Below are positions 1 through 8,493 of a DNA stretch of 64,000 nucleotides, one piece after another. Under the pieces are notes generated by a model that saw nothing but the letters and a program-made list of their open reading frames with translations, had not been told where the DNA came from and did not search any database. How positions within the stretch are numbered: position 1 is the stretch's first letter; each line of letters begins with the position of its first letter. Position numbers and translations under genes: made by a program. Source of the stretch: Sideroxydans sp. (GTDB taxonomy: Bacteria; Pseudomonadota; Gammaproteobacteria; Burkholderiales; Gallionellaceae); the NCBI GenBank assembly GCA_024636935.1, contig JAGXGC010000013.1, positions 1-64,000 of the forward strand. Reading direction: 5' to 3'.

Positions 1-55
1 AACCGGAGAATCGATGCGAAAAACCAAAAAAACTTGACCCAACGTGAACACTTGA

Positions 56-680
56 AGTAAAAACCAAACACCAGCACAACACGCCGTTCCGGCGTTCACG
101 TTCGAGCAGAATCACTGTTCACGTTCATCAGAATACGCACCCAATCAACAGTATGAACATCCGGCAGGTGAATTGAATCAAGTGTGGGTTGGTGATATCA
201 CGTATCTGAAAGTGGGTTCGATCTACCGCTATCTGGCGGTGGTGATGGATCGGTGTTCGCGGCGGATCATTGGCTGGGCCTTTGGTCGGCAGAAGAATGT
301 GGCGCTAACCTTGCGTGCACTCAATCATGCTGTGGGTAAGCGTCGCCCACCTACTGGTCTGATCTTTCATACGGATCGAGGCATTGAGTACTATGCCAAT
401 GCCTTCCGTGAGCGACTACGGCAATTACGCATTACCCAAAGCATGAACCGCCCCGGCAAGGTGACGGACAACGCCTTCATGGAGTCGTTCTTCCATTCGA
501 TGAAGGCGGATGTGATTCACGGAAATAGCTTTACCGAAGACAGCCAAATGCTGGCCGTGTTGCGCAGCTATATTCCTTTTTATAACCACAGTAGAATGCA
601 CTCGTCATTAAATTATGTGTCACCCGCGAAGTATGAAATGCAGCTCGCTTAATCAGGTGTCAATTTTATTGGGGGAAGAT
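56..680 (+). mobile_element. IS3-family element, right-hand remnant
   Basis: The right part of an IS3-type insertion sequence. The reading frame for the DDE transposase is open from about position 56, right after a stop codon, and ends at 652. A stretch with the look of a terminal inverted repeat (TTTTATTGGGGGAAGA) follows at about 664-679. No OrfA is visible to the left, but the window starts there, so the element may be cut by the window edge rather than by deletion. The exact ends cannot be fixed without the left repeat. Confidence 0.6.
173..652 (+). CDS. IS3-family transposase OrfB, C-terminal part with the DDE core
   Basis: Integrase-core (rve) transposase that would catalyse strand transfer of an IS3-family element. 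Counting from the TTG at 173, the catalytic triad is visible: D8 in VGDITY, D68 in HTDRG and E104 in FMESFF, with exactly 35 residues between the last two, the DD(35)E spacing of IS3. The C-terminus SRMHSSLNYVSPAKYE is also typical. OrfB proteins usually have about 270-300 residues; only about 160 (up to 199 if the open frame from 56 is counted) remain, so the N-terminal helix-turn-helix part is missing or in another frame. The TTG is simply the first possible start. In native elements this part is made by frameshifting from orfA. It is probably inactive unless a complete partner lies left of the window. Confidence 0.8.
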   Translation: MNQVWVGDITYLKVGSIYRYLAVVMDRCSRRIIGWAFGRQKNVALTLRALNHAVGKRRPPTGLIFHTDRGIEYYANAFRERLRQLRITQSMNRPGKVTDNAFMESFFHSMKADVIHGNSFTEDSQMLAVLRSYIPFYNHSRMHSSLNYVSPAKYEMQLA

Positions 681-699
681 TCGGGAACTGAAAACAACC

Positions 700-1677
700 C
701 TACCCCCCTCCATAAGTATCCGGCACCGTACTCCTAGAAAAACTGCTCCTAGAAAACACACTGCGCGAGAACTCTCTGGATTGGGACATGTAGTTCGACA
801 GCTCCGCCTGCGTGTTCATACTGAAACCGCGATACAAGTCCATGTCGTAGTCGCTGACTTCGATCAGTTGGATCGCCTTGGCCAGATCGGCGATGAATTC
901 ATCCCAGTTCGCATAGCGGTTCGCCGGGTCTTTTTGCATGGCGCGTTCGACCACGTCGGTAAGCACTTTGGGCAGCGCCTTGCGGTAGGTGTCGATGGGA
1001 GTGATGGGGAAGTTCAGGATCGCGATGCGCGCGTCGAACTGGTTGTCCGCTTCGAAGGTATAACGGCCGGTCAATAGCCGGTACAGCACCGCACCCAGCG
1101 AGTAGATGTCTGAGCGCGCATCGAGCGCGTGACCTTCGATCTGTTCCGGCGACATGTAGGCCAGGCTGCCGGCCACCACGGCACCCATCTCGCTGACCGG
1201 GATGGCGCAGCCGAAGTCGGCCAGTTTGGCCACGCCGTTGGGCATGAGGATGATGTTGCCGGGCTTCACGTCGCGGTGCACCACGCCCATCTCGGCCGCA
1301 TATTTCAGTGCCTCGGCCACTTGCGCGGTGACGGACAGCACCTTGTCCAACGGCAATAGATTTTCCACGTCGTCGTGCCGGTCCAGCGGTTTGCCGTTGA
1401 TGTATTCCATCACCAGGTAGGCCCCGCTCTTTTCGTTCAGGTCGGCATCGATGACGCGCACGATGTTGCGGTGCTGCATCTTGTGGCCGAGTTCGACTTC
1501 GGCGGTGAACATGGATTTGTGCAGCGCGGACTGGCTGGCCTTGCGCAACTGTTTGAGGGCGACCGATGCGTAAGAGCCGTCACGCAGGGCGAGATAGACG
1601 TTTGAAGTTGCGCCTTCGCCCAGTTCGCGCACGATGGAATAGGGTCCGATGCGGAGGATGGGCGGGGTCACTGACAT
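700..1677 (-). CDS. Soluble Hanks-type serine/threonine protein kinase
   Basis: Cytoplasmic protein kinase phosphorylating Ser/Thr of unknown targets. The kinase domain fills almost the whole protein: glycine loop GEGATSNVY near residue 20, ATP-anchoring Lys in VALKQL near 42, catalytic HRDVKPGN near 137, metal-binding DFG near 158 and SPEQ (APE equivalent) near 180. All catalytic residues are present. There is no transmembrane helix and no PASTA or other sensor domain; the last 50 residues are Ser/Arg-rich. The ATG at 1677 was preferred; an in-frame TTG at 1701 would add eight residues, and neither has a clear ribosome binding site. It lies 74 bp behind the diguanylate cyclase gene on the same strand, so the two may be co-transcribed. 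No cognate PP2C phosphatase gene is in the window. Confidence 0.85.
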   Translation of the reverse strand: MSVTPPILRIGPYSIVRELGEGATSNVYLALRDGSYASVALKQLRKASQSALHKSMFTAEVELGHKMQHRNIVRVIDADLNEKSGAYLVMEYINGKPLDRHDDVENLLPLDKVLSVTAQVAEALKYAAEMGVVHRDVKPGNIILMPNGVAKLADFGCAIPVSEMGAVVAGSLAYMSPEQIEGHALDARSDIYSLGAVLYRLLTGRYTFEADNQFDARIAILNFPITPIDTYRKALPKVLTDVVERAMQKDPANRYANWDEFIADLAKAIQLIEVSDYDMDLYRGFSMNTQAELSNYMSQSREFSRSVFSRSSFSRSTVPDTYGGG

Positions 1678-1775
1678 GCGGGCGCGATTTGCATCAAGCA
1701 ATAAATGGATTTGAACGCTGCCATAGAGTGGGCATCGTCCGAATTAGTTTCCACTGAACTGCAATTGAGAAAGAA

Positions 1776-2729
1776 TCAGACAGCGATCTCGACCCGGTTG
1801 CGTCCGCCTTCCTTGGCGCGGTACAGCGCCTGGTCGGCCTGGGCGAAGCTTGCTTCCAGCTGGCTCACCTCGTCGATGGGCGCGATGCCGCTGGAGACGG
1901 TGATCTTGAATGCCACGCCGTGGCTCACCACTTCGTTGGCCGCGACCATCAGGCGCAGACGTTCGGCGATGGACTTTGCTTCGTCCAGTGAGGTATCCGG
2001 CAGCAGGATGGCGAACTCTTCGCCGCCGTAGCGCACCAGCAGGTCGTGCGGGCGCAGGTTGTGCTGCATGATGGCCGCCAGCGATTTGAGCGCGGCATCA
2101 CCGACCAGATGGCCGTAGCTGTCGTTGACGCGTTTGAAATGGTCGATGTCCAGCACCATCAAGGCACTGCGCTGTTTGTTCAGTGCACAGCGGTGCAGCA
2201 CGCGCGGGAAGGCGTCGTTCATCCAGCGCCGGTTGTGCACGCCGGTGAGCGCGTCGACAGTGGCCTGATGTTCATATTGCGCGCGCTGGTTGTGGGAGGT
2301 GATGAGGGCTGAATTGTCGTTGCGCATGCGCCCGGCGATGATAGCGAGCAGGTTGCGCGCCACGTCGTGCGACTGGTCGACCAGTGACCACACCGTATCG
2401 TGCGGCACCGCCAGCACGCGCGTGGGTTTGGCGGCGACCACCAGTGCGGAAGGGTTCTTGCCGTCCACCAGCGAGATCTCGCCGGTGCATTCGCCGGCCA
2501 CCAGCAGCGCGTGTTCCACCGTCTGCTGTGCGGCCAGATGCACGCGCAGTTCGCCCTCGAGGATGAGATACAGATTGGTGTTGGGGACTTCCGGTTGCAG
2601 CAGTTTCTCACCGTCGGCCAGCGTCTGTATCTTGCTGCGTTCCAGCATGTATTCGACGCTGGTGAAGTCCACGTTGCGGAACAGCAGGTTCTGCGCGGTC
2701 AGTGCACGATCACGATCCAGCTCTTGCAT
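1776..2729 (-). CDS. Diguanylate cyclase with N-terminal cyclic-nucleotide-binding-like domain
   Basis: Predicted to make cyclic di-GMP from two GTP. Residues 1-140 form a cNMP-binding (CRP-like) beta-barrel; residues 155-317 form a GGDEF domain with the active signature GGEEF at 235-239. An inhibitory I-site RPHD sits exactly five residues upstream (226-229), so product inhibition is expected. In the N-terminal domain the phosphate cassette reads GEISLVDGKNPSALVVA: the Glu is kept, but the Arg that contacts the cyclic phosphate in CRP (position before S/T-A) is Pro here, so it may not bind cAMP. No membrane segment. The ATG is preceded by a G-rich ribosome binding site. First gene of a minus-strand pair with the Ser/Thr kinase. 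Confidence 0.88.
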   Translation of the reverse strand: MQELDRDRALTAQNLLFRNVDFTSVEYMLERSKIQTLADGEKLLQPEVPNTNLYLILEGELRVHLAAQQTVEHALLVAGECTGEISLVDGKNPSALVVAAKPTRVLAVPHDTVWSLVDQSHDVARNLLAIIAGRMRNDNSALITSHNQRAQYEHQATVDALTGVHNRRWMNDAFPRVLHRCALNKQRSALMVLDIDHFKRVNDSYGHLVGDAALKSLAAIMQHNLRPHDLLVRYGGEEFAILLPDTSLDEAKSIAERLRLMVAANEVVSHGVAFKITVSSGIAPIDEVSQLEASFAQADQALYRAKEGGRNRVEIAV

Positions 2730-2749
2730 AGGCCCCCCGGCTTATCGAA

Positions 2750-3619
2750 TCAACGGAACACGATGGTCTTGTTGCCGCACACCAGCACACGGTCCTCCAC
2801 ATGGTAACGCAGTCCGCGCGCCAGCACGGTCTTCTCGATGTCGCGCCCGTAACGCACCAGATCGTCCGGCGTGTCGCCGTGGTCGATGCGCACCGTGTCC
2901 TGCTCGATGATGGGGCCGGCATCCAGTTCGTCGGTGACGTAGTGGCAGGTGGCACCGATCAGTTTCACGCCACGTTGGTATGCCTGATGGTATGGCTTGG
3001 CCCCGACAAAGGAGGGCAGGAAGCTGTGATGAATGTTGATGACACGACCCGGATAACGCTGGCATAGCCAAGGCGGCAAAATCTGCATGAAGCGCGCTAG
3101 CACCATTGCATCGCCTTGATGCTGATCGAACAAGGCAGCGATATGCTGGAACGCGTTTTCCTTGGATGCTGGATCGTTACTTGCCATGTCGACATGGATG
3201 AAAGGGATGCCGTGCCATTCGACGAAGCTGCGCAGATTTTCATGGTTGGAGATCACGCAGGGGATGTCCACCTGCAACTCACCGCTGCGCCAACGATGCA
3301 ACAAGTCATCCAGACAATGATCCTGCTTACTCACCAGCACCACCAATCGCTTCTTGTTGGCAGAGTCTGTCAGTTGCCATGCCATGTCGAAATCGTCAGC
3401 CAGCGGTTTGAACTTCTCGCGGAACGTCTCTGCATCAAACGGCAGTGAATCAGCACGTATCTCCTGACGCATGAAGAAACGCTGCGCTTCCAGTTCAGTG
3501 TGATAACTCGCCTCGGTGATGAATCCGCCATGTTCGGCGATGAATCCCGTAACAGCGGCGATAATGCCTGAGCGGTCAGGGCAAGTGATGGTGAGGGTGT
3601 AGCGGCGTGCGATGGTCAT
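2750..3619 (-). CDS. purU: Formyltetrahydrofolate deformylase PurU
   Basis: Hydrolyses 10-formyltetrahydrofolate to formate and tetrahydrofolate, balancing the one-carbon pool and supplying formate for purine synthesis. The N-terminal 85 residues are an ACT regulatory domain (TITCPDRSGIIAAVTGFI), followed by the formyltransferase fold with INIHHSFLPSFVGAKPYHQA and the His-Asp hydrolytic region ATCHYVTDELDAGPIIEQD. The ACT domain and the length (289 residues) separate PurU from the shorter glycinamide ribonucleotide formyltransferase PurN. The ATG has an AGGGA ribosome binding site upstream. It ends 20 bp before the diguanylate cyclase gene on the same strand and diverges from the MipA-like gene. 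Confidence 0.93.
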   Translation of the reverse strand: MTIARRYTLTITCPDRSGIIAAVTGFIAEHGGFITEASYHTELEAQRFFMRQEIRADSLPFDAETFREKFKPLADDFDMAWQLTDSANKKRLVVLVSKQDHCLDDLLHRWRSGELQVDIPCVISNHENLRSFVEWHGIPFIHVDMASNDPASKENAFQHIAALFDQHQGDAMVLARFMQILPPWLCQRYPGRVINIHHSFLPSFVGAKPYHQAYQRGVKLIGATCHYVTDELDAGPIIEQDTVRIDHGDTPDDLVRYGRDIEKTVLARGLRYHVEDRVLVCGNKTIVFR

Positions 3620-3764
3620 ACGATGTTCCCTAGCTGCGGTCGGGCGATTCTAACGGATAACGACACTTGCGGTGTATGCCCTCTCGTAATGCATAGATAC
3701 CTTGTGGAACAGTACCATTTGATATCATCCCGTCCCGTCGACAACCACTCGCGGTAGCTGTGCA

Positions 3765-4583
3765 TTGAAGCCCCACCTATATCTATTGCTCGTGCTGCTC
3801 CCGCTTTCCGCCCATGCCGCGAATGTCGATATCCAGCCCACCCCGGATCTGCCACTCGGCAACATGCCGCAGCCGGCCATCGCAAAGTCACCCACTGTGG
3901 ACGGCTGGAAGTTTTCTGTAGGAGGAGGCGTCAGCCATGCTCCGCGTTATGAAGGAGCCGCGCGTGACCGGCTGCGTTTCATGCCGATGCTGGAAGCGAG
4001 CTACAACAATGGCAAAATATTCCTCAGCCCAATGCGCGGCATCGGCTACAACTTTTCCGAAGCGAAGGGGCTGCAATACGGCGTGCGCCTCACCATCGGA
4101 CGTAACCGAAAACAGACCGTCGATCCGCATTTGAATGGCATGGGTGACATCGACTTCACGCCGGAGATCGGAATATTCTTCAACCAGCGTTTTGCCCCCT
4201 GGTTCATATCGAGCGGCATCACCACCAGCGACCACGGCACACATGTTGAACTCGGCGGAGGTATCGGCCTGCCGCTGTCCGCGACCGATCGGCTGCGCTT
4301 GGCTATCAACGTCAACTGGGGCGACAGGAAATACAACCAGACCTATTTCGGCATCACGGCGGCACAGGCGGCAGCCTCGGGCAACGTGCTGACCGCATAT
4401 GATGCCGCTGCCGGCAACAAGGATCACGCCTTCACCGCCAACTGGGTACATAACTTCGATCAGGCGTGGTCGAGTAGCGCCGGACTATCCTACAAGTGGC
4501 TGGCCGGTTCCGCGGCTCACAGCCCGCTGACCCAGCGCAGCTCGGCAGGCAGTGCTAACCTAGCGCTGGGCTATCGCTTTTAG
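3765..4583 (+). CDS. MipA/OmpV-family outer membrane protein
   Basis: Probable outer-membrane beta-barrel of the MipA/OmpV family, whose E. coli member scaffolds murein synthesis enzymes; the exact role here is unknown. A signal peptide is plain at residues 1-18 (LYLLLVLLPLSAHA then A). The mature part shows alternating amphipathic strands, the family pattern SVGGGVSHAPRYEGA near the start, and a C-terminal strand ending in NLALGYRF with a terminal Phe, the usual outer-membrane insertion signal. The start is a TTG; it is chosen because the signal peptide begins right there and no ATG lies in frame nearby. It diverges from purU across 145 bp. Confidence 0.82.
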   Translation: MKPHLYLLLVLLPLSAHAANVDIQPTPDLPLGNMPQPAIAKSPTVDGWKFSVGGGVSHAPRYEGAARDRLRFMPMLEASYNNGKIFLSPMRGIGYNFSEAKGLQYGVRLTIGRNRKQTVDPHLNGMGDIDFTPEIGIFFNQRFAPWFISSGITTSDHGTHVELGGGIGLPLSATDRLRLAINVNWGDRKYNQTYFGITAAQAAASGNVLTAYDAAAGNKDHAFTANWVHNFDQAWSSSAGLSYKWLAGSAAHSPLTQRSSAGSANLALGYRF

Positions 4584-4606
4584 CGATGAATCCTTGCCAA
4601 GTCGTG

Positions 4607-4699
4607 TTACAAAAAATCGTGCGGTAACTGCCCCACGTCAACTGTCTCACCCCACAACACCGACATGATGCGCGACGCCTGTGCGTGCTGCTCATGCAA
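4607..4699 (-). CDS. Possible 30-residue peptide (weak call)
   Basis: A short minus-strand frame starting at TTG (4699), preceded by AGGAG three bases upstream, giving a hydrophilic, amino-acid-like sequence ending in GETVDVGQLPHDFL. An ATG in another frame at 4696 has the better ribosome-binding spacing, but its product is Arg/Cys-rich and less protein-like. The rest of the gap 4584-4758 shows no other feature. It could be noncoding or the tail of a decayed gene. I do not recognise a family. Confidence 0.2.
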   Translation of the reverse strand: MHEQHAQASRIMSVLWGETVDVGQLPHDFL

Positions 4700-4758
4700 A
4701 GACTCCTAGTGTCAGTTCGCCGATTCTACGGATATCCCTTACGGGAAAGCAAAGACCG

Positions 4759-4962
4759 CTAGGGGCGGCGTGGCTTACCTTGAAAAAACTGGCAAGGCTG
4801 GCCGGAGGCTTCCAGCACATCCAGCATAGGCAAGCGCTGACTTTTGAAATCCAACGCACGGCAGCCGTAACGAAAGTGGACTTCGTAGGTGATGAAGAAA
4901 TGCACGCAATCGTTGCATCTTTGAACGCGTGCTTCTGGCTTGTTATCTGCCGGTTTGCTCAT
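4759..4962 (-). CDS. Small conserved-looking cysteine protein
   Basis: A 67-residue protein of unknown function. It has a CxxC pair (CNDC, residues 17-20) and two further Cys (near 34 in YGCRA and near 57 in PCQFF), a four-Cys layout that could bind zinc or an iron-sulfur centre. Aromatic residues follow the CxxC (VHFFITYEVHF). I recall similar short proteins in betaproteobacteria but cannot name the family. It starts 11 bp downstream of the murI stop on the same strand, so it is probably co-transcribed with murI. The ribosome binding site is weak. Confidence 0.6.
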   Translation of the reverse strand: MSKPADNKPEARVQRCNDCVHFFITYEVHFRYGCRALDFKSQRLPMLDVLEASGQPCQFFQGKPRRP

Positions 4963-4973
4963 CTTGAAACGTG

Positions 4974-5777
4974 TCAGCTATAGGCCTGCGGCAACACTTC
5001 TACCACCACATCCTTGCCCCACAGTTGGCCCATGGTCAGCGTGGCACGTTCAGCAGCACCGCTAGTGTGAAAGGTCTCGCTGCCAACCACGCCCAGCTTC
5101 ACTCGCGGCGGCAGCTCGGTATCGACACGTCGCTTAAGTTCGCGCGCAACCGCTGCGCCGGTGTCAATCAGCGATATCTCTTCGCCCACCACTTCACGGA
5201 TCAGCGGTGCGAGGAAGGGGTAGTGGGTACAGCCAAGGATGAAAGTGTCCGCGCCCTTCTCCAGCAGTGGTGCGGTGTAGCGCTCCACCAGTCTGCGCGC
5301 TTCAGCACTGTGCAGGTCGCCGCGTTCGACCAGTTCCACCAGCCCTGGGCAACCTTGGGTGACGATCTTCACCTTGCCACCATATTTATCCAGCAATGCG
5401 GCGAAGCGTGCGCTTTCCAGCGTGCCCACGGTCGCCAACACGCCCACCACATTACTTTTGGTGGCTGCAACCGCCGGTTTGATGGCAGGCTCCATTCCGA
5501 TGAATGGGATCTTGCTAAATTGTTTACGCAAAGGGAGCGCTGCTGCTGCAGTCGCAGTATTGCAGGCAATAACGATGGCTTCCGCACCCTGGCTAAGCAG
5601 GAAGCGCGTGAGCGCCATAGCGCGGGCTTCGATGAAAACAGCGGATCTACCGCCGTAGGGCACATGGCCCGAGTCGGCGACGTAGATCAGGTTGGCTTCG
5701 GGCAATGCTTCACGGATATGCTGCAAAACGGAGAGTCCGCCCACGCCTGAATCGAATACACCGATCGTCCTGACCAC
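4974..5777 (-). CDS. murI: Glutamate racemase MurI
   Basis: Interconverts L- and D-glutamate, supplying D-Glu for peptidoglycan. Both catalytic cysteines are in their usual settings: CNTATA near residue 73 and GCTHYPFL near 185. The N-terminus GVFDSGVGGLSVL carries the conserved Asp-Ser. Length (267 residues) is normal. The start codon is GTG at 5777, chosen because it gives the standard N-terminus. It follows the ABC-F gene by 12 bp on the same strand and precedes the small Cys protein, so the three likely share a transcript. Confidence 0.95.
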   Translation of the reverse strand: MVRTIGVFDSGVGGLSVLQHIREALPEANLIYVADSGHVPYGGRSAVFIEARAMALTRFLLSQGAEAIVIACNTATAAAALPLRKQFSKIPFIGMEPAIKPAVAATKSNVVGVLATVGTLESARFAALLDKYGGKVKIVTQGCPGLVELVERGDLHSAEARRLVERYTAPLLEKGADTFILGCTHYPFLAPLIREVVGEEISLIDTGAAVARELKRRVDTELPPRVKLGVVGSETFHTSGAAERATLTMGQLWGKDVVVEVLPQAYS

Positions 5778-5789
5778 AATAAACCTGCG

Positions 5790-7388
5790 TTACTCTTCTG
5801 CGCCTTGGCTGCGCAGGTATTCTTCGTAGGTGCCGTGGTAATCAGTCACGCCCTTGTCGGAGATCTCGATGATGCGCGTAGCCAGCGATGACACAAACTC
5901 ACGGTCATGCGACACGAAGATCAGTGTGCCCTTGAACAGATCGAGCGCGGTGTTCAATGATTCGATGGCTTCCATGTCCATGTGGTTGGTCGGCTCGTCC
6001 ATCAGCAGCACGTTGGGTTTGGCCAGCATTAGCTTGCCGAACAGCATACGGCCCTTCTCGCCACCGGACAGCACTTTCACGCGCTTCTTCACATCGTCAC
6101 CGGAGAACAGCAGACGACCCAGCGTGCCGCGCACGACTTGGTCGTCGTCGGACGGACCACGCCAGTCGGTCATCCATTCCATCATCACTTTGTCTTCGGC
6201 GAAGTCGTGCCCATGATCCTGCGCGTAATAGCCGAGCTTGGCTTTTTCCGCCCACTTGATAGTGCCAGTATCTGCTTCCAAATCACCTGCCAAACAGCGC
6301 AGCAAAGTCGTCTTACCGATACCGTTGGGGCCGATGATGGCGACCTTCTCGCCCGCATCAATGCGGAAGTTGACGCTGGAGAACAACATCTTGTCGTAGC
6401 CCTTAGCCATCTTCTGAACTTCGACGGCGGTACGGTGCAGCTTCTCACGCTCGTCGTATTCAAAGCGGATGAACGGGTACTGACGGCTGGAAGGTTTGAT
6501 GTCTTCGATCTTGATCTTGTCGATCTGGCGCGCACGTGAGGTCGCTTGCTTGGCCTTGGATGCATTGGCCGAGAAACGTGCCACGAAGGCTTTCAACTCA
6601 GCGACCTTTTCTTTGGCTTTAGCGTTGTCCGAGGATTGCTGTTCGCGTGCTTGCGTCGAGGCCAGCATGTAGTCGTTATAGTTACCCGGATAGACCGTGA
6701 TCTTGCCGAAGTCCAAGTCCGCCATGTGCGTACATACGCTGTTCAAAAAGTGGCGGTCGTGAGAGATGATGACCATGGTCGAATTGCGCGCGTTGAGGAT
6801 GTTTTCCAACCAGCGGATGGTGTTGATGTCCAAGTTGTTGGTCGGTTCGTCCAGCAACAGGATGTCCGGGTTAGAGAACAGCGCCTGCGCCAACAGCACG
6901 CGCAGTTTGAAGCCCGGCGCAACCGCGCTCATCGGCCCTTGGTGCAATCCAATGTCGATACCCAAGCCCAGCAGCAATTCGCCCGCACGCGCTTCGGCGG
7001 TATAACCGTCGTATTCAGCGAAGGTCGCTTCCAGATCCGCGGCGCGCATGTAGTCTTCTTCGCTGGCATCAGGATTCGCGTAGATCGCGTCGCGCTCGCT
7101 CATCGCTTCCCACATCTCGTCGTGGCCCATCATCACCACATCCAGCACGCGATTCTCTTCATACGCGAACTGATCCTGACGCAGTTTGCCGAGACGCTCA
7201 CCGCGGTCCAACATGACTTCGCCCGAGGACTGCTCCAGATCGCGGCCGAGAATCTTCATGAAAGTGGACTTGCCGCAGCCGTTGGCGCCGATCAAACCGT
7301 AGCGGTTTCCGTCACCGAATTTGACGGAGACGTTCTCGAACAACGGCTTGGCGCCGAACTGAATGGTGATGTTTGCTGTAGATAACAT
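5790..7388 (-). CDS. ybiT: ABC-F ribosome-associated ATPase, YbiT type
   Basis: Cytoplasmic twin-ATPase of the ABC-F family, which act on the ribosome (relieving stalled or non-productive states) rather than in transport. Two nucleotide-binding domains are visible: Walker [10 protein letters not shown] near residue 36 and GPNGIGKTT near 350; Walker [12 protein letters not shown] near 180 and [11 protein letters not shown] near 460; an ABC signature LSGGEKGR in the second domain. The linker between them (about 240-310) is charged and helical, as expected for the P-site tRNA interaction motif. Length (532) and the start [18 protein letters not shown] match YbiT more than Uup or EttA. First gene of the ybiT-murI-small protein run. 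Confidence 0.9.
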   Translation of the reverse strand: MLSTANITIQFGAKPLFENVSVKFGDGNRYGLIGANGCGKSTFMKILGRDLEQSSGEVMLDRGERLGKLRQDQFAYEENRVLDVVMMGHDEMWEAMSERDAIYANPDASEEDYMRAADLEATFAEYDGYTAEARAGELLLGLGIDIGLHQGPMSAVAPGFKLRVLLAQALFSNPDILLLDEPTNNLDINTIRWLENILNARNSTMVIISHDRHFLNSVCTHMADLDFGKITVYPGNYNDYMLASTQAREQQSSDNAKAKEKVAELKAFVARFSANASKAKQATSRARQIDKIKIEDIKPSSRQYPFIRFEYDEREKLHRTAVEVQKMAKGYDKMLFSSVNFRIDAGEKVAIIGPNGIGKTTLLRCLAGDLEADTGTIKWAEKAKLGYYAQDHGHDFAEDKVMMEWMTDWRGPSDDDQVVRGTLGRLLFSGDDVKKRVKVLSGGEKGRMLFGKLMLAKPNVLLMDEPTNHMDMEAIESLNTALDLFKGTLIFVSHDREFVSSLATRIIEISDKGVTDYHGTYEEYLRSQGAEE

Positions 7389-7479
7389 GGGACTGCCTTA
7401 TTTTCGAAGGCCGGCATTCTACCACTGACAGCAAGGTTCGATTCGCTAGCAGCTGGTTTACACTGCCGACCTCATCTGA

Positions 7480-8202
7480 ATGACCATCGAGCCGATCATG
7501 CAAGAGAAGACCATCAACATCACACAACTCGTTCAGGACAGCAACGATGGACTGAGCGCCGAAGAACGTACCGAGCTGAAGCAGCAGCTTGCCGACAAGC
7601 TGCAAGCACTTGATGCCGCTCAGAAAGCCGAACCGTTAGCGCGTGCACGGTTACAGCTGGATGCGTCCGAATTGCTGAATGCTCTTGGGCGCAGGAAGGA
7701 AGCCTGGGACATCGCCCGCGAAGCATTCTTCATCTGCATGCAACAGGAATCGTGGACGGATGCGGTAGAAGCCTGCGATGTTTTGTTCCAAGCACAGCAG
7801 CCTGATTCGCTCGCCGCGCTGGGCATGGGCATCTGGCTTTCCGTCACCTTCCCGGTCGATCCCGAGCTGACGGTCGCCATGCTGATCCACATCGTGGACG
7901 AGACACCGAACGATTCCGACGGCGCGGCGGTAGCAGCCATCACCGCGCGCTATGTGGTCGATCTGCGTGCCGACGACGAAAAACACGAGAGCCAGAGCTT
8001 CCTGGTGAACAACCTGATCGCCATGGTCGCCCAGCGCCACAGCAACGTGCAGGACCAAGAAGGGCTGGATCGCTGGCTGAACCACCTGCAACTGCGCGAC
8101 CCACAGATCTTCCTGCCGCGTCTGGCGCAAGTGGTGGATGCCATCGTGGGTGACAAGTGGTGGTTCGAGCGGGATGTGTTGCGCGCAAGACTGCCGGATT
8201 GA
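7480..8202 (+). CDS. Uncharacterised helical protein
   Basis: A 240-residue soluble protein that I do not recognise. The sequence is rich in Ala, Leu, Glu and Asp and reads as successive amphipathic helices, with a TPR-like look around residues 50-110 (ARLQLDASELLNALGRRKEA and following). No signal peptide, membrane segment or catalytic motif is seen. The ATG at 7480 opens the frame; the ATG at 7498 is an alternative start and neither has a strong ribosome binding site. It stands alone between the divergent ybiT and the riboswitch leader of the next gene, with no co-directional close neighbour. Confidence 0.75.
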   Translation: MTIEPIMQEKTINITQLVQDSNDGLSAEERTELKQQLADKLQALDAAQKAEPLARARLQLDASELLNALGRRKEAWDIAREAFFICMQQESWTDAVEACDVLFQAQQPDSLAALGMGIWLSVTFPVDPELTVAMLIHIVDETPNDSDGAAVAAITARYVVDLRADDEKHESQSFLVNNLIAMVAQRHSNVQDQEGLDRWLNHLQLRDPQIFLPRLAQVVDAIVGDKWWFERDVLRARLPD

Positions 8203-8266
8203 CCTATCTCCCCCACAACAACACTGCGCATCCCTGATCGAATCACGCCGTTCGGCCTCGTTTACG

Positions 8267-8295
8267 TTGACGTTGCACAAGCGCTTCCGTTAAAG
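8267..8295 (+). promoter_or_regulatory. Possible promoter for the riboswitch-controlled operon
   Basis: TTGACG (8267-8272) is a good -35 element; 17 bp on lies TTAAAG (8290-8295), a poor -10. A short inverted repeat GTTGAT/ATCAAC (8309-8326) follows before the aptamer. It is placed correctly for a leader RNA that begins just before the riboswitch. Confidence 0.3.
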
Positions 8296-8327
8296 TTCGC
8301 CTGCAATTGTTGATTTCACTATCAACG

Positions 8328-8427
8328 CCTGCACGGGCAAACCCGCCGAAAGGCGGGGACGCAAAGCTACCGGGCTAAGGGATATCCATCCTAATCGACT
8401 CAGTCGAGTGCCAGCGGGGCCGCCAGG
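8328..8427 (+). promoter_or_regulatory. Cyclic di-GMP-I (GEMM-I) riboswitch
   Basis: The conserved blocks of the GEMM-I aptamer appear in order: GCACGGGCAAACC, a GAAA-capped stem (CCCGCCGAAAGGCGGG), GACGCAAAGC, CCGGGCTAA, then a second variable helix (CGACTCAGTCG) and the closing CCAGCGGGGCCGCC. CCTG (8328-8331) can pair with CAGG (8424-8427) as the outer stem. Downstream, TTCTCC (8428-8433) and CTCCT (8451-8455) are both complementary to the ribosome binding site AGGAG at 8481-8485, which suggests control of translation of the histidine kinase gene; no strong terminator is seen. A palindrome CCACAT/ATGTGG lies at 8432-8445. The direction of the response (on or off) cannot be read with certainty. 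Confidence 0.88.
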
Positions 8428-8493
8428 TTCTCCACATCCATGTGGTCTTACTCCTTGCGTTGTCCGCGCGGCTTATCGCCAGGAGAGATGCAC

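Noticed and set aside
6546-7385. 279-codon plus-strand frame opposite the ABC-F gene
   Set aside because: Shadow of ybiT; the product is Val/Arg/His-rich without motifs.
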